From: Dipylidium caninum
Lineage: Eukaryota > Platyhelminthes > Cestoda > Cyclophyllidea > Dipylidiidae
Direction: 5' to 3'
Assembly (NCBI GenBank): GCA_017562135.1
Contig: QEYB01001013.1
Coordinates: forward strand, 79,434-143,433
DNA: 64,000 bases
Under the pieces are notes generated by a model. It saw nothing but the letters and a program-made list of their open reading frames with translations, did no database searches and was not told the origin of the DNA. Positions within the stretch are counted from its first letter, which is position 1. Every line of letters starts with the position of its first letter. A program made the translations under genes and the position numbers. Below, piece by piece: positions 1 to 11,544 of this stretch.

Positions 1-3000
1 GCCGACCGAATTTCTGGTTATTTTGTCCCCTGCATCATCGTTCTCTCATTGATGTCACTGATAAGTTGGATTATCCTCGGATTCTATCGCCCAACTCTCA
101 TCCATGGATACACCGTAAGCATCATAATTGCCTCTTCTCCAGATCGGTTAGTTATTTGCTTAAGAAAAGTTGACTCTCTTCAAGTACTATTAATGTTAAC
201 CTGCTCTGCCAACACCAATGTAGGTTTAATCTGTTGGGTCCAGTCAGCCCCATACTTCATATTTGTCTCTTTCTGTATCTTCCTTTAGCCCGAATGTTTT
301 TTGTCCGGGGCGGTGTTGGACCACGCATTCCGGGTAGCCGTCAATGTCCTAACAATCGCTTGTCCCTGCTCCCTCGGCTTAGCCACGCCTACTGCTGTGA
401 TGGTCGGCACTGGCGTCGGGGCGCTTCATGGCATTCTCATTAAGGGCGGTCAACCACTGGAGAATTTGCGTAAGGTATCCTTCTGCCTTCCGCCCCGGAT
501 AAACGGAGAAATAGATCATTCCGTGATCTCGTATGCCATCTGAATTGTTCGTGAAAACCCTGGTATTTTAAATTCACATAGTACTGCCAAAATGGGAATT
601 CACAAATTTCGCAAATGTGCGGAAGATTTGGAATCTGAAGTTGGTCATCTGTGATCAACTAATTTAATTCCGCCTTTATGTTCTAGTCCACAATGTAAAT
701 CCCCATCAATATGATTTTTTGCCATATTTTTCCACTACCCAAGGTTACTACCATTCTCTTCGACAAAACGGGAACAATTACCGTGGGTCGACCGCAACTC
801 TCACGACTTGTCATGTTCATTCCTGCAACCGCCTCCAATGTAGGTTCTCACTACGTCACTTCGATCGGTTGCCCTACGTTTACAGCATTAATTATTGTCA
901 ATAAGATGAATTGAATGACTTTAGCAGTGAAGCTTCCACACCCGTTGATCAGTTATTTAAATGTTTATATTATCGTCCCAGTTCTTAAAATATGTTCACT
1001 GTTAACAGTAAACACTTAGAGCGTCAGGCTGTAGACATCGAATTTCTCGCCCGGTGTGGCAATAACGTGACAAGTTTTTCATCGACTGTTCAATGGATAA
1101 AGTGCTTCTCTCTCGTTTCTACAGACCGAATCAAAAAATCAGAAAGTTAATCCAGACACATTCGCTTCGCCTAGTCGACTTCTTTACCTCATTGGGAGCG
1201 CCGAATCCACTGCTCAACACCCAATAGCCACCGCAATTGTGCGGATGCTTCGCAACATCCAATCTACTTCCCCCTCTCAAATAAACCCCCACATATGGAA
1301 GTCCGAATTCGCTAAAGTGAATTTGCCCTTTTCGCCATCCGTTAAAGATTGATTTTCACTTTCCCTTTTTTCATACCACAAGGTAACTAATACTGAGACC
1401 TCGCCAGGCTATGGTCTGTCCTGTGATGTCACGGTGTCTCCTGGAGACTGTCCTGAGGGGCCACAGTTACCCCAGCCCCATCGACTTTTATCAGATACTC
1501 AACCGGACCAAGAATATGAACTCCGCGCTGATTATGACGCCGCTCTACGAATGGAAGTAGACTATTACTCTGTTAAATGGGATTCAAACACTTCAACAAT
1601 TCCATGGGCCGGTGTGTTATCGTCTTTGAAATATAAGTGGCACCTCATTGCAATTAATACTTTATCGAGTCTTCCATTTTTGAGTTATGCGAAACTTCCT
1701 CCCGCTTAAGATATTTTTCAATTGCGTCCTTCGCAGATGTCACTAAGGGCGGAACCTACCACCTCCTCATAGGGAATCGGAGGTGGATTCAAAGCAATGG
1801 TGTCACGATGCCATTGATGGATTTAGACTCAATCGTAGAAGGGGATGAGGAGGATGGACATACTGTGGTGTACATAGCTATCGACGGACTCCTCGTAGCC
1901 TTGGCGGCAATTGCTGATCCAATAAAACCCGAGGCTCCTCTAACAATTGCAGCACTCAAGGTCATGGGCATTCGTGTAGCACTTTTGACCGGAGACAACA
2001 CACGTTCCGCCGCCTCAATCGCCAGAAAGGTTATTTCTCCTTTTTCCTTGTAATCACTTCGTCCTAATAAAATTCCAATCAACATCCAAACATTACCCTG
2101 TTTGCAAGTCTCATGGTTCGACCAAATTCTAATGTACCAATGGTTCCAGCTTCGTTTTACATCAACAGTCTATCGCCTTCTGAGAGACAGACACTAATTA
2201 CCTCAGTATGTGAGCACATTAGATTCTTCGATCCGCACTTTGTGGGTGCACTCACCCATGTCGCGCTAGGATGATATTCTACTCTCCCAACTTTATTTTG
2301 CTCGACCGCACCCGATCTGTGCTGTGTTGTCAGTCCCATTCTCTCTTTCAGATTGGTATCCGTGATGTCTATAGCGAGGTAATTCCCGCACAAAAGGCCA
2401 CACAAGTCAAACGAATTCAAAATCGCCGTGTCATAGGTGCGTAACTGATCCAATTTGGCATCTCGATTAAAATTATAAAATAGGAAATGTCTACGCTATA
2501 AATACAACCGACTGGTTTACGACTCGCCTTTACTGCAACATTGAAATGCTCCTTTTTAAGTGGAAAGCTATCGCGACCCTTGGAAGCATAACCGACTAAC
2601 AGAGAACGAACGAGCTGTCGGGGGTGTGGACGATAGAGACGAAGGTGGAGCATTCATTCTGCCTCCAATGCATACTCCTGTGTCACTTCAAAGCACAGAA
2701 GAATATTTCGAGGAATGCTCCTACGTGGATACGGACGAAGATAACGACTGCTCTCTGGGTCAAAACCTCGGCCCGCTCCGTAATACAATCACAAGCTCGG
2801 GGCGCGGAAAATTTCTCGAGGACCGCAAAGGAAAATACACCTACATAGGAAAACGCGACGGACGCCGGAGTAAGAAATTCTCTTTTGTTAATCATGGTAA
2901 GGCATTACCCATCCTCTAATTACCGAATCGGGCCGCATATTGCGTACCAAGGTATCGGTTTCTCCGTTATCAAGATATAATTCTGGTTTCTGAGTAAATC

Positions 3001-3564
3001 CGGACTTATTTATAAAAATACCCCATTTTTAAAGGAGTAAGGTTACACTTAGGCATCTGCTCAACCATTCCAAAGCGCCAGGACCATGAGTTTGTTGCCA
3101 TGGTTGGAGACGGTATCAACGACAGTCCAGCGCTGGCTCAAGCCGACGTAGGAATTGCCATTGGACGAGGAGCCGACGTGGCTGTGGAAACCGCTGCGGT
3201 CGTCTTGGTGCGCAATAACCTCGTCGACGTGGTTGCTGCAATCTCCCTCTCCAAGGCAACCGTGAGACGAATCCGTGCAAATCTTTTCGCCGCACTAATC
3301 TATAACGTGATTGCCATTCCCATCGCGATGGGCATCTTTGCTCCTTCGGGAATTGAACTTGCGCCGTGGATGGCGTCCGCCGCCATGGCCACTTCCTCCG
3401 TCACCGTCGTTTGTCTCTCGCTCTTACTTAAACGCTGGAAGAAACCTACAGAGTCGTCACTCATATCACAGAAATACTTAAAATTCCTTTCAACAAAAGG
3501 GCTCTCGCGTAGCCAGGTCCGGCTCCAATCACGCTACCCCCATCATTACTTGGTGGTTATCTAA
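1..3564 (+). CDS. ATP7: Copper-transporting P-type ATPase (ATP7A/B type), 3' part
   Basis: C-terminal part of a P1B copper pump; the 5' end lies outside the window. Exons by phase-consistent junctions: 1-114, 289-474, 744-839, 1125-1316, 1383-1611, 1737-2029, 2352-2436, an optional 2561-2896, and 3053-3564. Visible motifs in order are the intramembrane CPC in [12 protein letters not shown] (exon 2), the phosphorylation site FDKTGT (exon 3), a nucleotide-domain HP inside [10 protein letters not shown] where vertebrates have SEHP (exon 4), LLTGDN (exon 6) and [16 protein letters not shown] (last exon), followed by the last two membrane helices. The family uses ATP to move Cu(I) into the secretory pathway or out of the cell. 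No dileucine tail can be recognised with confidence. The gene ends about 300 bp from the convergent RPLP1. Identification is very secure; use of the 2561-2896 exon is uncertain. Confidence 0.95.
2561..2896 (+). other. Candidate cassette exon of the copper ATPase
   Basis: A 336-base open stretch with an acceptor (ttttttaag-like) before it and a good donor (gtaagg) after it. It starts with two bases and ends with one base of a split codon, so including or skipping it keeps the frame between 2436 and 3053. It would add 112 acidic, polar residues just before the conserved MVGDGIND hinge. No known domain is recognised in it. If it is never used, the neighbouring exons join directly and give a normal-length ATPase. 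Confidence 0.5.
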
Positions 3565-3869
3565 CAGACTATTCCAAATTCCAGATAAGAGTCAGACGCT
3601 GCAACAGCAAGGACGGGGACAATGACGAAGGATTACGGCCTGCATAAACAAGCTACCAAACAGTGACAAACTCAACATTCCGTTAGCTAGGTAAAAGTGT
3701 ACTAGAAACGAATAGACTGATTCCAAAACTGACGCTTTTCTGGTTTTTAATTTATGCCATTTATAGACTAAAGGGAGAAGACACAGACTCGAAGACAGCC
3801 CAAATATGTAAATTAACGTACACCTTAGAGAACCCAAAGGAGCCAACCAATGTCGTTTATATACACACT

Positions 3870-4273
3870 CTAACCAAATAAATCAAAGCCCATGTCACCA
3901 TCTGATTCCTCAGATTCTTCCTTCTTCTCTTCCTCCTTTGGTGCAGCCGAAGCGGCCTCTGCCGCCGGTACACCAGCCGAGGACTGCGAAGTAGGTGCAA
4001 CAGGAGCAGGAGATGTGGCAGCGGCGCTAACAGACGAGGAGAGGATTTCCTTTATGTTGCGCCCGCTGAGAGCATTCGCGAAGAGATTCGTGACGTATCC
4101 GTCAACGAATTTGCAGTTAGCTGCCTTCAACAAGGTGTTCAGCTTGTCGGCTATAATAGAGTGTCAAATGTAGTTGAGATAAATAAGGCGGAATACGTGC
4201 CAGTAACTTCGACGTCATCGTCAGCGAGGATGAGCGAGGCGTAACAGCATGCAATTTCAGCTTTGGTTTCCAT
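3870..4273 (-). CDS. RPLP1: 60S acidic ribosomal protein P1
   Basis: Stalk protein of the large ribosomal subunit that recruits elongation factors. Two exons, 4273-4201 and 4150-3870, give 117 residues, the usual length. The start METKAEIACCYASLIL and the join VTADKLNTLLKAANCKF match the family dimerisation region. An Ala/Pro-rich hinge follows, and the protein ends with the universal tail EESDGDMGFDLFG. The 50-bp intron must begin with GC: the nearby GT at 4196-4195 leaves the frame broken, whereas cutting at 4200 restores the family sequence VTADKL. Convergent with the copper ATPase. The start is the only ATG in this frame that gives the canonical N terminus. Confidence 0.95.
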
Positions 4274-4700
4274 TGCGCTTTGCTACTCGAGGACCGCTTA
4301 GAGGCACTAGCGAGTGAGGCTGCACGCGATGGCCGGAGTGGCGCTGCAATGAAGCAAATGAACTCAAACAAAATTTGTAAAATTGTAACATTTCATGACA
4401 AAAAAATTAACGTTTAGTATATATATTATTTCTATAATGACGACGAGTATATCCACATATTGCTTAATGTACCCTACCATTTTTCAGTAAATGTTAGTAT
4501 ATTACTATATTGCAAAGTAAATTGTTAAGTGCAAAAATTTTTTCATTTTACCATTTAGTCTAATTATCATTTACTCTCACCGTTCAACAAAAATCTCACC
4601 ACAATTAGATCATTAACGTGTACAAACCTCCATTATTTCTAAAACGGATATTTGCACTCACCAGGCCCATTACGCACGGTGTGTGCGCTGGTAGGTTGCA

Positions 4701-6315
4701 ATGGCGGACTACTGGAAAAGTAACCCGAAGAAGTATTGTGATATTTGTAAATGTTGGATTCAGGACAACGCCATTGTAAGTTCCAAAATTGGCAGTTTTT
4801 ATTTGGACCCCATGTTAGAGTAATATGTGGGACACCCTACTCTTGTCGAACCTTAGACTACGATACCCGCTCAGTCGTCTGAATTGATCTACCCATAGAC
4901 TATGCCATACCCATTTTTGGGTCCTTTTCCATTTATTATCGAACCAGTGTTCTAGTAACTCTTCTTTACGTGCTAGTTCCTGCGGTTTGCATATGTGAGC
5001 TTAATATGATGACCCCATTTCTGTCTGTTGACACTTTTTAGAGCAAAAATAACCATGAAAGTGGCCAACGCCACATTGGCAATGTACAAAAGAAGTTGAA
5101 TGAACTTTGCAGAAACGCTAACGCTTCTCCCAAGAGAAAAATGCGCGAGAAAATCTCGCTCATCAGTGACGTAGGAAGCCTGTTTTTTTTTCAATTCTTT
5201 TTATATAGAAGGCATTCGTCGGAATGATGAAGGATATTGAAAGGGACCCATCTGTCGCAAAACGTTATGGCGTCGACCTCTCAGGTTCTATTTTGTGTTT
5301 AATAATTGTGTTACTAGGCGAACAGTTAGGTAATATGAAGGATAAGTTAAAGAAAATACAAGAAAAACAAAAGGACAAGAAGGTTACGCAAAAAAAACCC
5401 ATTTTGCCGGCTACTATCTCTCCATCATTGACTAAGCCCATCATTTATGAATGGAAAGAGGTAAAAACCAACGATGGACGGGTGTATTATTGGAATAAGA
5501 GAACTGGGGCTACACAGTGGGATCGTCCTAGAGCTTCGATCCAACCCTCAAATGATTCAGAATGCGTCTCGCAAGAGAAGAAAAGATTGGACCAATTTCT
5601 ATTTAACCGGCTTGTAGAACTCAGCGAGTCCGGTAGCTCTGAAGCCAGTACAGCTGTTTGCCAAGCCTTTGGCGCATCAAACGAAAAACACCTATCCTCT
5701 GTTGAACCAAAAAAAGAAGACATTGCGGTACCTGACGGTCCAGTGACCAACGATGAATTCGTTAAAACATATTCTAGTATTGACATCCTCCCACAGATTA
5801 ACCTTTTAGGTGAATGGGAACCCGTGAATCCAGAGTAAGGGTTTAGTCCATACTTTGACAGTATGATTTAACATGCTTAAAAGCTTTTTGGAGAAATCTA
5901 ACCTATGACGTCTTCTGTTTGTAGAGAAAAGGCAATCAGTATAGTGCCAGATTGTGAACAGGAAGTGGAACCGGTAGAACAGGATAATGAAATAAAGATT
6001 CGATTAACTTCAATAGCAAGAAAAACCCTAAAGTGTGATGAAGCAAAGATGCAAGAAATTTCAGAGAAGGCGGAACTCTTATCGCATCTTTCAGAAATAA
6101 GTGAAGCGAATATATCATCAGAATGCCATCTTAAGTTTGAGGAAAAACAGGCGGCTGTCTCAACCGTTGCTAAGAAGGCGGCTCAGAAATTTGAATTTCG
6201 TTTTAAGCCCGATCCTGATGTTAAGATTGACACATACCTTTCCCCTTCGCCAATCACATTTAAGCGAAAATTTAACACTTATCGTAACTTAAGAAATCGA
6301 AGCAATGACGAATAA
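4701..6315 (+). CDS. WBP4: WW-domain-binding protein 4 (FBP21)-like splicing factor
   Basis: Exons 4701-4775, 5042-5170, 5209-5284, 5318-5834 and 5925-6315 give 395 residues. The N terminus is a U1C/matrin-type zinc finger: MADYWKSNPKKYCDICKCW, then NHESGQRHIGNVQ in exon 2. A lysine-rich coiled stretch follows, then one WW domain (YEWKEVKTNDGRVYYWNKRT, closing with W-x-x-P). Vertebrate WBP4 has two WW domains; only one is seen here. The C terminus YRNLRNRSNDE resembles the family end. In this family the protein joins pre-catalytic spliceosomes and binds proline-rich splicing factors. The segment 5285-5317 (GT...AG, 33 nt) can be spliced out or read through in frame. Ends 87 bp from the convergent MTHFD gene. 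Confidence 0.88.
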
Positions 6316-6401
6316 TTTATTTGTTTCTGTAATTATAGAATTTGATGTATAAATGTATGCAGAGTATTATCTTGCTGGTTTGATGTAGATTTGAAGGTAC
6401 C

Positions 6402-7593
6402 CTATACTAATAGAACGTTCGTTGGTTCCATTATGGGCGAATGCGTCTTCAATTTGTGACATCGCTTCGCTGCATTCAAGGTGTTTCTCATGAGAAGGGC
6501 AACTGTGACAGGCCCTACTCCCCCTGGTACTGGTGTTATCCATCGCGCGCGATTTACCGCCTTTTCGAAATCGACGTCGCCACAAAACTTTTTCGTATCA
6601 TCTGTGGAAAACAGTAATTTTTAACACCCATTTACCTGTTGTCCCCATTCCACAGTCTATAACTACTGATCCAGGTCGGATCCATTCACCCTTTATTAAG
6701 TTGGCTTTGCCAGTCGCTGTGATGAGAACCTCAGCACGACGTACCTCCTCTTCGAGTGATCGTGTCCACGCATGACAGGTTGTGGTCGTGGCACACGCTG
6801 ACCACATCATGAGGTTAGCCACCGGAATGCCAGCGTGTTGACCACGGCCCACAACGACGCAATGTAAGCCACTTGATATGGGTCCCGTCTCTCGCAAAAG
6901 GAGCAGACAGGCAGCAGCCACACAGGGAATGTGGGTGATAAATTGACATCCATCCGAGCGTAAGTAATCTCCGTTAGAGAGGCGGGCCAGCTGGGCAGCT
7001 GACAGGCTTTGGCGCATTCAGATAAGAGTAGTCTTACCCGTCAACATCCTTGTCTGGATCAACTGCATTCAAAATATCATTAGCGTGAATACCTTGGTTA
7101 GAAATTATCGGAATCTGACATAAAGGGCGGGTTATTTCAATGGGAACTTGCTAGCACTGTTATGGCGTGGACTTGCTGGTCGTGGTTTAATATGAGTATC
7201 TGGTCAAGTATCTCCCTGTTTGAAACGTCACTAGAGAAAATGAATTTCCTAGTGCGAATACTGCAGAGCTTGGCTGCTTTTATTATTTCATGGAAGAAGG
7301 CGTCGGAGTCAGCACAGTGTCCGATCTGGAGATGGCAGCAAGTAAAAGTCCTTAGCTTAATTCAGGTTAGTAAGCATAGAAGGAAGAAGGGCATTTACTT
7401 GTATGATGGCCAATGTGGGGTTGAATGGAATTAAATCATTCAGGTACACAATTTCTTGCTCGATCCTGTCCAGTATTATACTAAATAAAAGCAGTATCGA
7501 GATTAAAGAAATGGGAAAGGATGCGTTTAAGCCTGGACTTATGGGAGCGAAGTTGTACCTGGCAACGGGTTTGCCGTACAGCAACTGGGCCAT
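6402..7593 (-). CDS. MTHFD: Methylenetetrahydrofolate dehydrogenase/cyclohydrolase-like protein with degenerate active site
   Basis: Exons 7593-7559, 7480-7399, 7325-7158, 7114-7038, 7006-6636 and 6601-6402 give 310 residues, the length of a dehydrogenase/cyclohydrolase without the synthetase domain. Family marks are [12 protein letters not shown] near the N terminus, [12 protein letters not shown], the nucleotide-binding [28 protein letters not shown] and [19 protein letters not shown]. The catalytic Tyr-x3-Lys of the family is replaced by Phe49-x3-Ile53, and the VQLPLP strand with its catalytic Gln is replaced by ITIPII. One-carbon chemistry by the normal route is therefore doubtful, although the cofactor side looks intact. 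Several introns are tiny (31, 34 and 43 bp). No transit peptide is obvious. The MTHFD call is firm; catalytic loss is inferred from alignment in memory. Confidence 0.88.
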
Positions 7594-8102
7594 TCGTGGA
7601 ATTAGGCTACTTTGACCACAAGCGCGTGGATGGGGTTAACTGTTAGATTCTTATTAGTTCAGAAAATCTCATTTGTACAAGGACGAAACTTAAGTGATGC
7701 CTTGGCAGATTTTATTGCAATATTTGTCTAGTATCACGAAGTATGACCATTGGTCAGCTGAGGTCAAAGGAGTGCTCTCTATTGTGAAATAGCCTGCTGT
7801 TGCCACTATTTTGTTCAAGTGAGTTTGCTTGGTGTCGTATGCGCCGAACGTTGGTAGTATAAGATTTCGTTACATATGTCTTCCGAACATTACCGAGTTG
7901 TTTGAAGTGTTTTACATTGAGACCATGCATTCATTTTATGGTTCATGTACTGACCTTGATATTAAATCTCTTGTTTCTTTATCAATTTTTTCTGTCCCCG
8001 TTGTCTCTTACTAAATTGCCTGATTATATAGTAATTAACACAATAGGGAGCATATTGTTCTTGCGCCCCCTTTTTTCTGGATCTATGACCTCATTATGTT
8101 CA

Positions 8103-8112
8103 TTTCTTTTAG
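8103..8112 (+). promoter_or_regulatory. Splice acceptor just upstream of the ALG8 start
   Basis: A pyrimidine-rich tract ending in AG lies 6 bases before the ATG at 8119. It could be the end of a 5'-UTR intron or a spliced-leader trans-splice acceptor; the sequence cannot tell which. Confidence 0.45.
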
Positions 8113-8118
8113 GCTGTT

Positions 8119-11100
8119 ATGCTTTCTTACGCCCTCCAGATTATTTTGGCTGCGACTGCTTTCAAGACCCTCTTATTCGATGCATAGTAAGGCCCCATTT
8201 AAAATTCATTCTGGAGTCGTTCTACTGATTTTGAAGTCCATAGAAACTGGCTTGCCGTAACATACAACGTAAATATTTCGGAGTGGTACAATGAGGTTTA
8301 TTGAGACCGCCCATCCCGATTTACTTAATTTCTTTAGGCTACTAGCAAATGGACTTTGGATTATCCCCCATTTTTTGGCTATTTTGAATGGATGTTAGCC
8401 CAATTTGGTTTCAGAGTCGATCCTCGTATGCTCGTTTTATCCGCTAAACCATATGTCTCATTATCTACTATCTACTTCCAACGGACAACAGTTTTGGTCT
8501 CGGAATTCCTATTTCTTTATTCAATTTGTCGGTAGGTTGAAATTATGCAGTTGTGTGCTATATTTAGTTTATTGTCATTAATTCTTGGGCCGGTTGGAAG
8601 TCAAGTTCGTGATTCCTACTTGGTTGCATCTTTTCTCTACGCCTTCAACTTTGGTTTACTTGTGGTTGATCGTATCCTTTATTTATTTTTTTATTACTAA
8701 ATCGTGACACGCGTTCAATCCTTGATTATAACCCTTCTGTGAAAGATATACACTTTCAATACAATGGCTTTCTGTTCGGCATATTATACTTATCCATACT
8801 CAAAGTCTTTGAGGTAAGAGTATTTTGTTCACATAGGTGAAATTCTTGTGGTAGGGGTATTTCATATCCAGTGCGCTTTGGTTTGCTGCTTTGCTCAACT
8901 TCAAGCACATATTTATCTACTTAGCGCCTGTTTACCTCGTCTTTATGCTCCTTCATTATTGTGTCCAATGGGGTAATCTTACTCCTCATGTATCCGCGGT
9001 TGTAGAAGAATATAGAATGCGATTTCAACTTATAAGATTATTTGCATTGGCAACTACTGTTTGTTCTGTATTCGCTGTCTCTCTGACTCCTTTCATCTAC
9101 TGGGTAAATTTATTTCCTTCTACATGACCTCTCCCTTGTAGAATAAATTACCTGATATGCTTTTGAGGTTATTCCCTTTTCATCGAGGTCTTTGTCATTC
9201 TTATTGGGCTCCCAACTTCTGGGCTTTGTACAATGCTCTAGACAAAGTACTCAGTGTATCAGGTATTCTCTGTGGATACTTACTGTTTACAATTCTGAAA
9301 TCTAACTGAACTATGCGAACCTGCTTGACTCAAAACTTAAAATTTATATTCTACTTAACTCGATAAGTAGGTTATAATTCTGCTTTTTAATGGTTGCAAT
9401 AGTTTGCCATCTACTCCAAACGACTTGCTATTAGTCTTTCATCTGATTCTCGAAGTATGTTTATTGTGTTTTTAGGCCTTTGTTTACGCCAGTCAGTAAA
9501 AGATTCGGAAAAGTGGGTGTCAATGACAAGTGGCTTGACCGGAAAGTATGAGTATTTCTGCCTCCCTACTGTTCGGCCTTTACATACAGCCTTTATGACG
9601 GCTGCTTTTATTCTTGTAAATATATTGGTTTTTCTTACTTCTCATCAATCGCTTAAGTTTGTATTTATTGAGTCTCCGTTATTTTTGCAGCCCAGTTTAA
9701 TATTTTGTAAGAGTTATCGGAAGAACCTTACACCAGTGGACTCGGGTTTCATCCTTATTCGATCACTAGTTGCCGCAGCATGGGGGTCCTTCTCCTTTGG
9801 CTGGCACGTTCATGAAAAGGCTATTCTCATGGTAACCCTTCCATTAACGTAAATAAACAGCCCTGTTTCTGCTTTTACTAATAATCAGTTGACATCCATA
9901 TCTGTACATTTTAAAACAATTTTCTGCAGATTTTTGGCCGTGGTTTCCAGTAAGTTTCAAGCCTTCGCGTTTTATGTCAATACAGTCGCTCACTTCAGTC
10001 TCCTTCCTCTGATTTTTACCCCGAATGGCAAGTCTATTAATTTTTGAATTTTTGTCCTTATTCCGTTATAGTCTGAATAGATTAAAATTGTCGGACTTAC
10101 GAATATGACTTTTGTCTTCTAATGCAATTCGATGAAACTTCTCCGACACTGTTAGTCTACTTCTTCCTAAATGGAAAGCAAATTCTAATTTCGCATGTGC
10201 ACTTTGTGCTCTGTGGATCTCAACAGACCTACGTTATTTTTCTCTTCAGTTTACTTTCACTCTTAACCAAGTAATGGTGAATAAGCTTGGTTGTCGAGTG
10301 TATGGATGGGAGCTTTTCTGCTTTGGAATGAGATTATGATATGCATCTGGGAGGGATATTATTTCATTAACGTAAGACCGTGTTTTCCGAATTTTTTCCC
10401 TAAATTCTCTATTGCAAAGAGATGCTTCAAAGGAGCGCTTCTTTTGATGGTTGGAGGGAGTTCTGTCACGGGGTAGTGGGTTGAATTCCAGGTGAATTCA
10501 AAGCACGTTAAGTATTTTTTATATACGGAGGAAAAACGTATGTTTTTTACTATCTTATGTCTTAAAAATCGTTCAGAGTAGCTCCTCATGCACCGTGATT
10601 TCTTTCCTCCATTGCTGAGAATCGAGTTTTAGATTCTGTACGATTTATGTTTAATTATCTGGAAATCACTTAAAACGACTTCTATTTGAACTGTTTGATC
10701 TTTCGTGAAACTTTTCTATTCCCTTTTATGTATTCTTAAGAGATTCATTCTTACTTATCGATCTTTTCTTTACCATCTATGGAAACTTTCACATGAGTTT
10801 CACTACCCGATTTTTCAACTAACCTGATTTGAAATAGGACCAAATAAGATAGTTGTACTCCCACCTGAATTAGGTCAATCTAATTACAACCCCAGTAAAT
10901 CTGTTAATTGCCATGCCTTGTCATCACCAAGGCCGTAGGTGGTCGCTTTTCAAACTACTTGAGCTTTCGATGTGCATATTGTGTTTGAATGTCCACATTA
11001 TTTCTTAGTCATGATAGTAACCTTCGGGTGTGATTTAATCTGATTGTTACATGTCTATCGACGATAAAATTGACTTGGCCTTATTACTTCCTTCAGAACA

Positions 11101-11476
11101 GCCTGTTGTCCTGACGTCTTACCTTCTTTACACCTTAACCGAATACCTTCTACTGGGACGCTACTCGATTCCCGTTAGTAGCGGTCTTCTCCATGACCTC
11201 TGGCCCTACTTGACGTGTCTCGCTCAATTTCATCTTCTTGGTTTGATTCCGCTTTTACTCATTAACCGACTTCTCCCCCATCTGTACCCCCATTTGGAAT
11301 TTTTACCCCTGATGCTAACGTCAGTTTACTGTGCCATGGGTCTGCTGGTAGCGTTCCTCGTCTACTTATGGATCAACTTTGAGTGGTTCTTTTGGGAACG
11401 TCGGACTTGTGCGAAGGACGAGGATGAGGAAATCTTTTGTCAATCCGTGCCGTTTTTCTTGAAGAAAAATAACTAG
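8119..11476 (+). CDS. ALG8: Dolichyl-P-glucose alpha-1,3-glucosyltransferase ALG8
   Basis: GT57-family multi-pass ER membrane enzyme that adds the second glucose to the lipid-linked N-glycan precursor. Ten exons close in frame: 8119-8186, 8217-8295, 8338-8531, 8568-8671, 8746-8813, 8855-9103, 9142-9262, 9476-9848, 9930-10027 and 11097-11476, giving 577 residues (human about 526). Strong family blocks: [13 protein letters not shown] (luminal, near residue 25), [67 protein letters not shown] and [11 protein letters not shown]. The first intron is only 30 bp. The last intron (10028-11096) starts GCAAGT instead of GT; only this cut joins FTPN to EQPVV. Divergent from MTHFD across about 525 bp. 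The ATG at 8119 was chosen as the only one in frame after the upstream acceptor. Confidence 0.95.
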
Positions 11477-11538
11477 TTCGACATATCTAATGGGAGTCTA
11501 TGGCCTTTTCACTCTCATCTTGATTAATTAATTGTGAT

Positions 11539-11544
11539 AATAAA
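11539..11544 (+). terminator. Poly(A) signal AATAAA downstream of ALG8
   Basis: A canonical AATAAA lies about 60 bases after the ALG8 stop codon, a suitable distance for cleavage and polyadenylation. Confidence 0.5.

Noticed and set aside
3892..4173. 93-residue plus-strand open frame
   Set aside because: Antisense shadow of the RPLP1 alanine/acidic C-terminal exon.
7162..7434. 90-residue plus-strand open frame
   Set aside because: Antisense to MTHFD exons 2-3, which carry clear family motifs on the minus strand.
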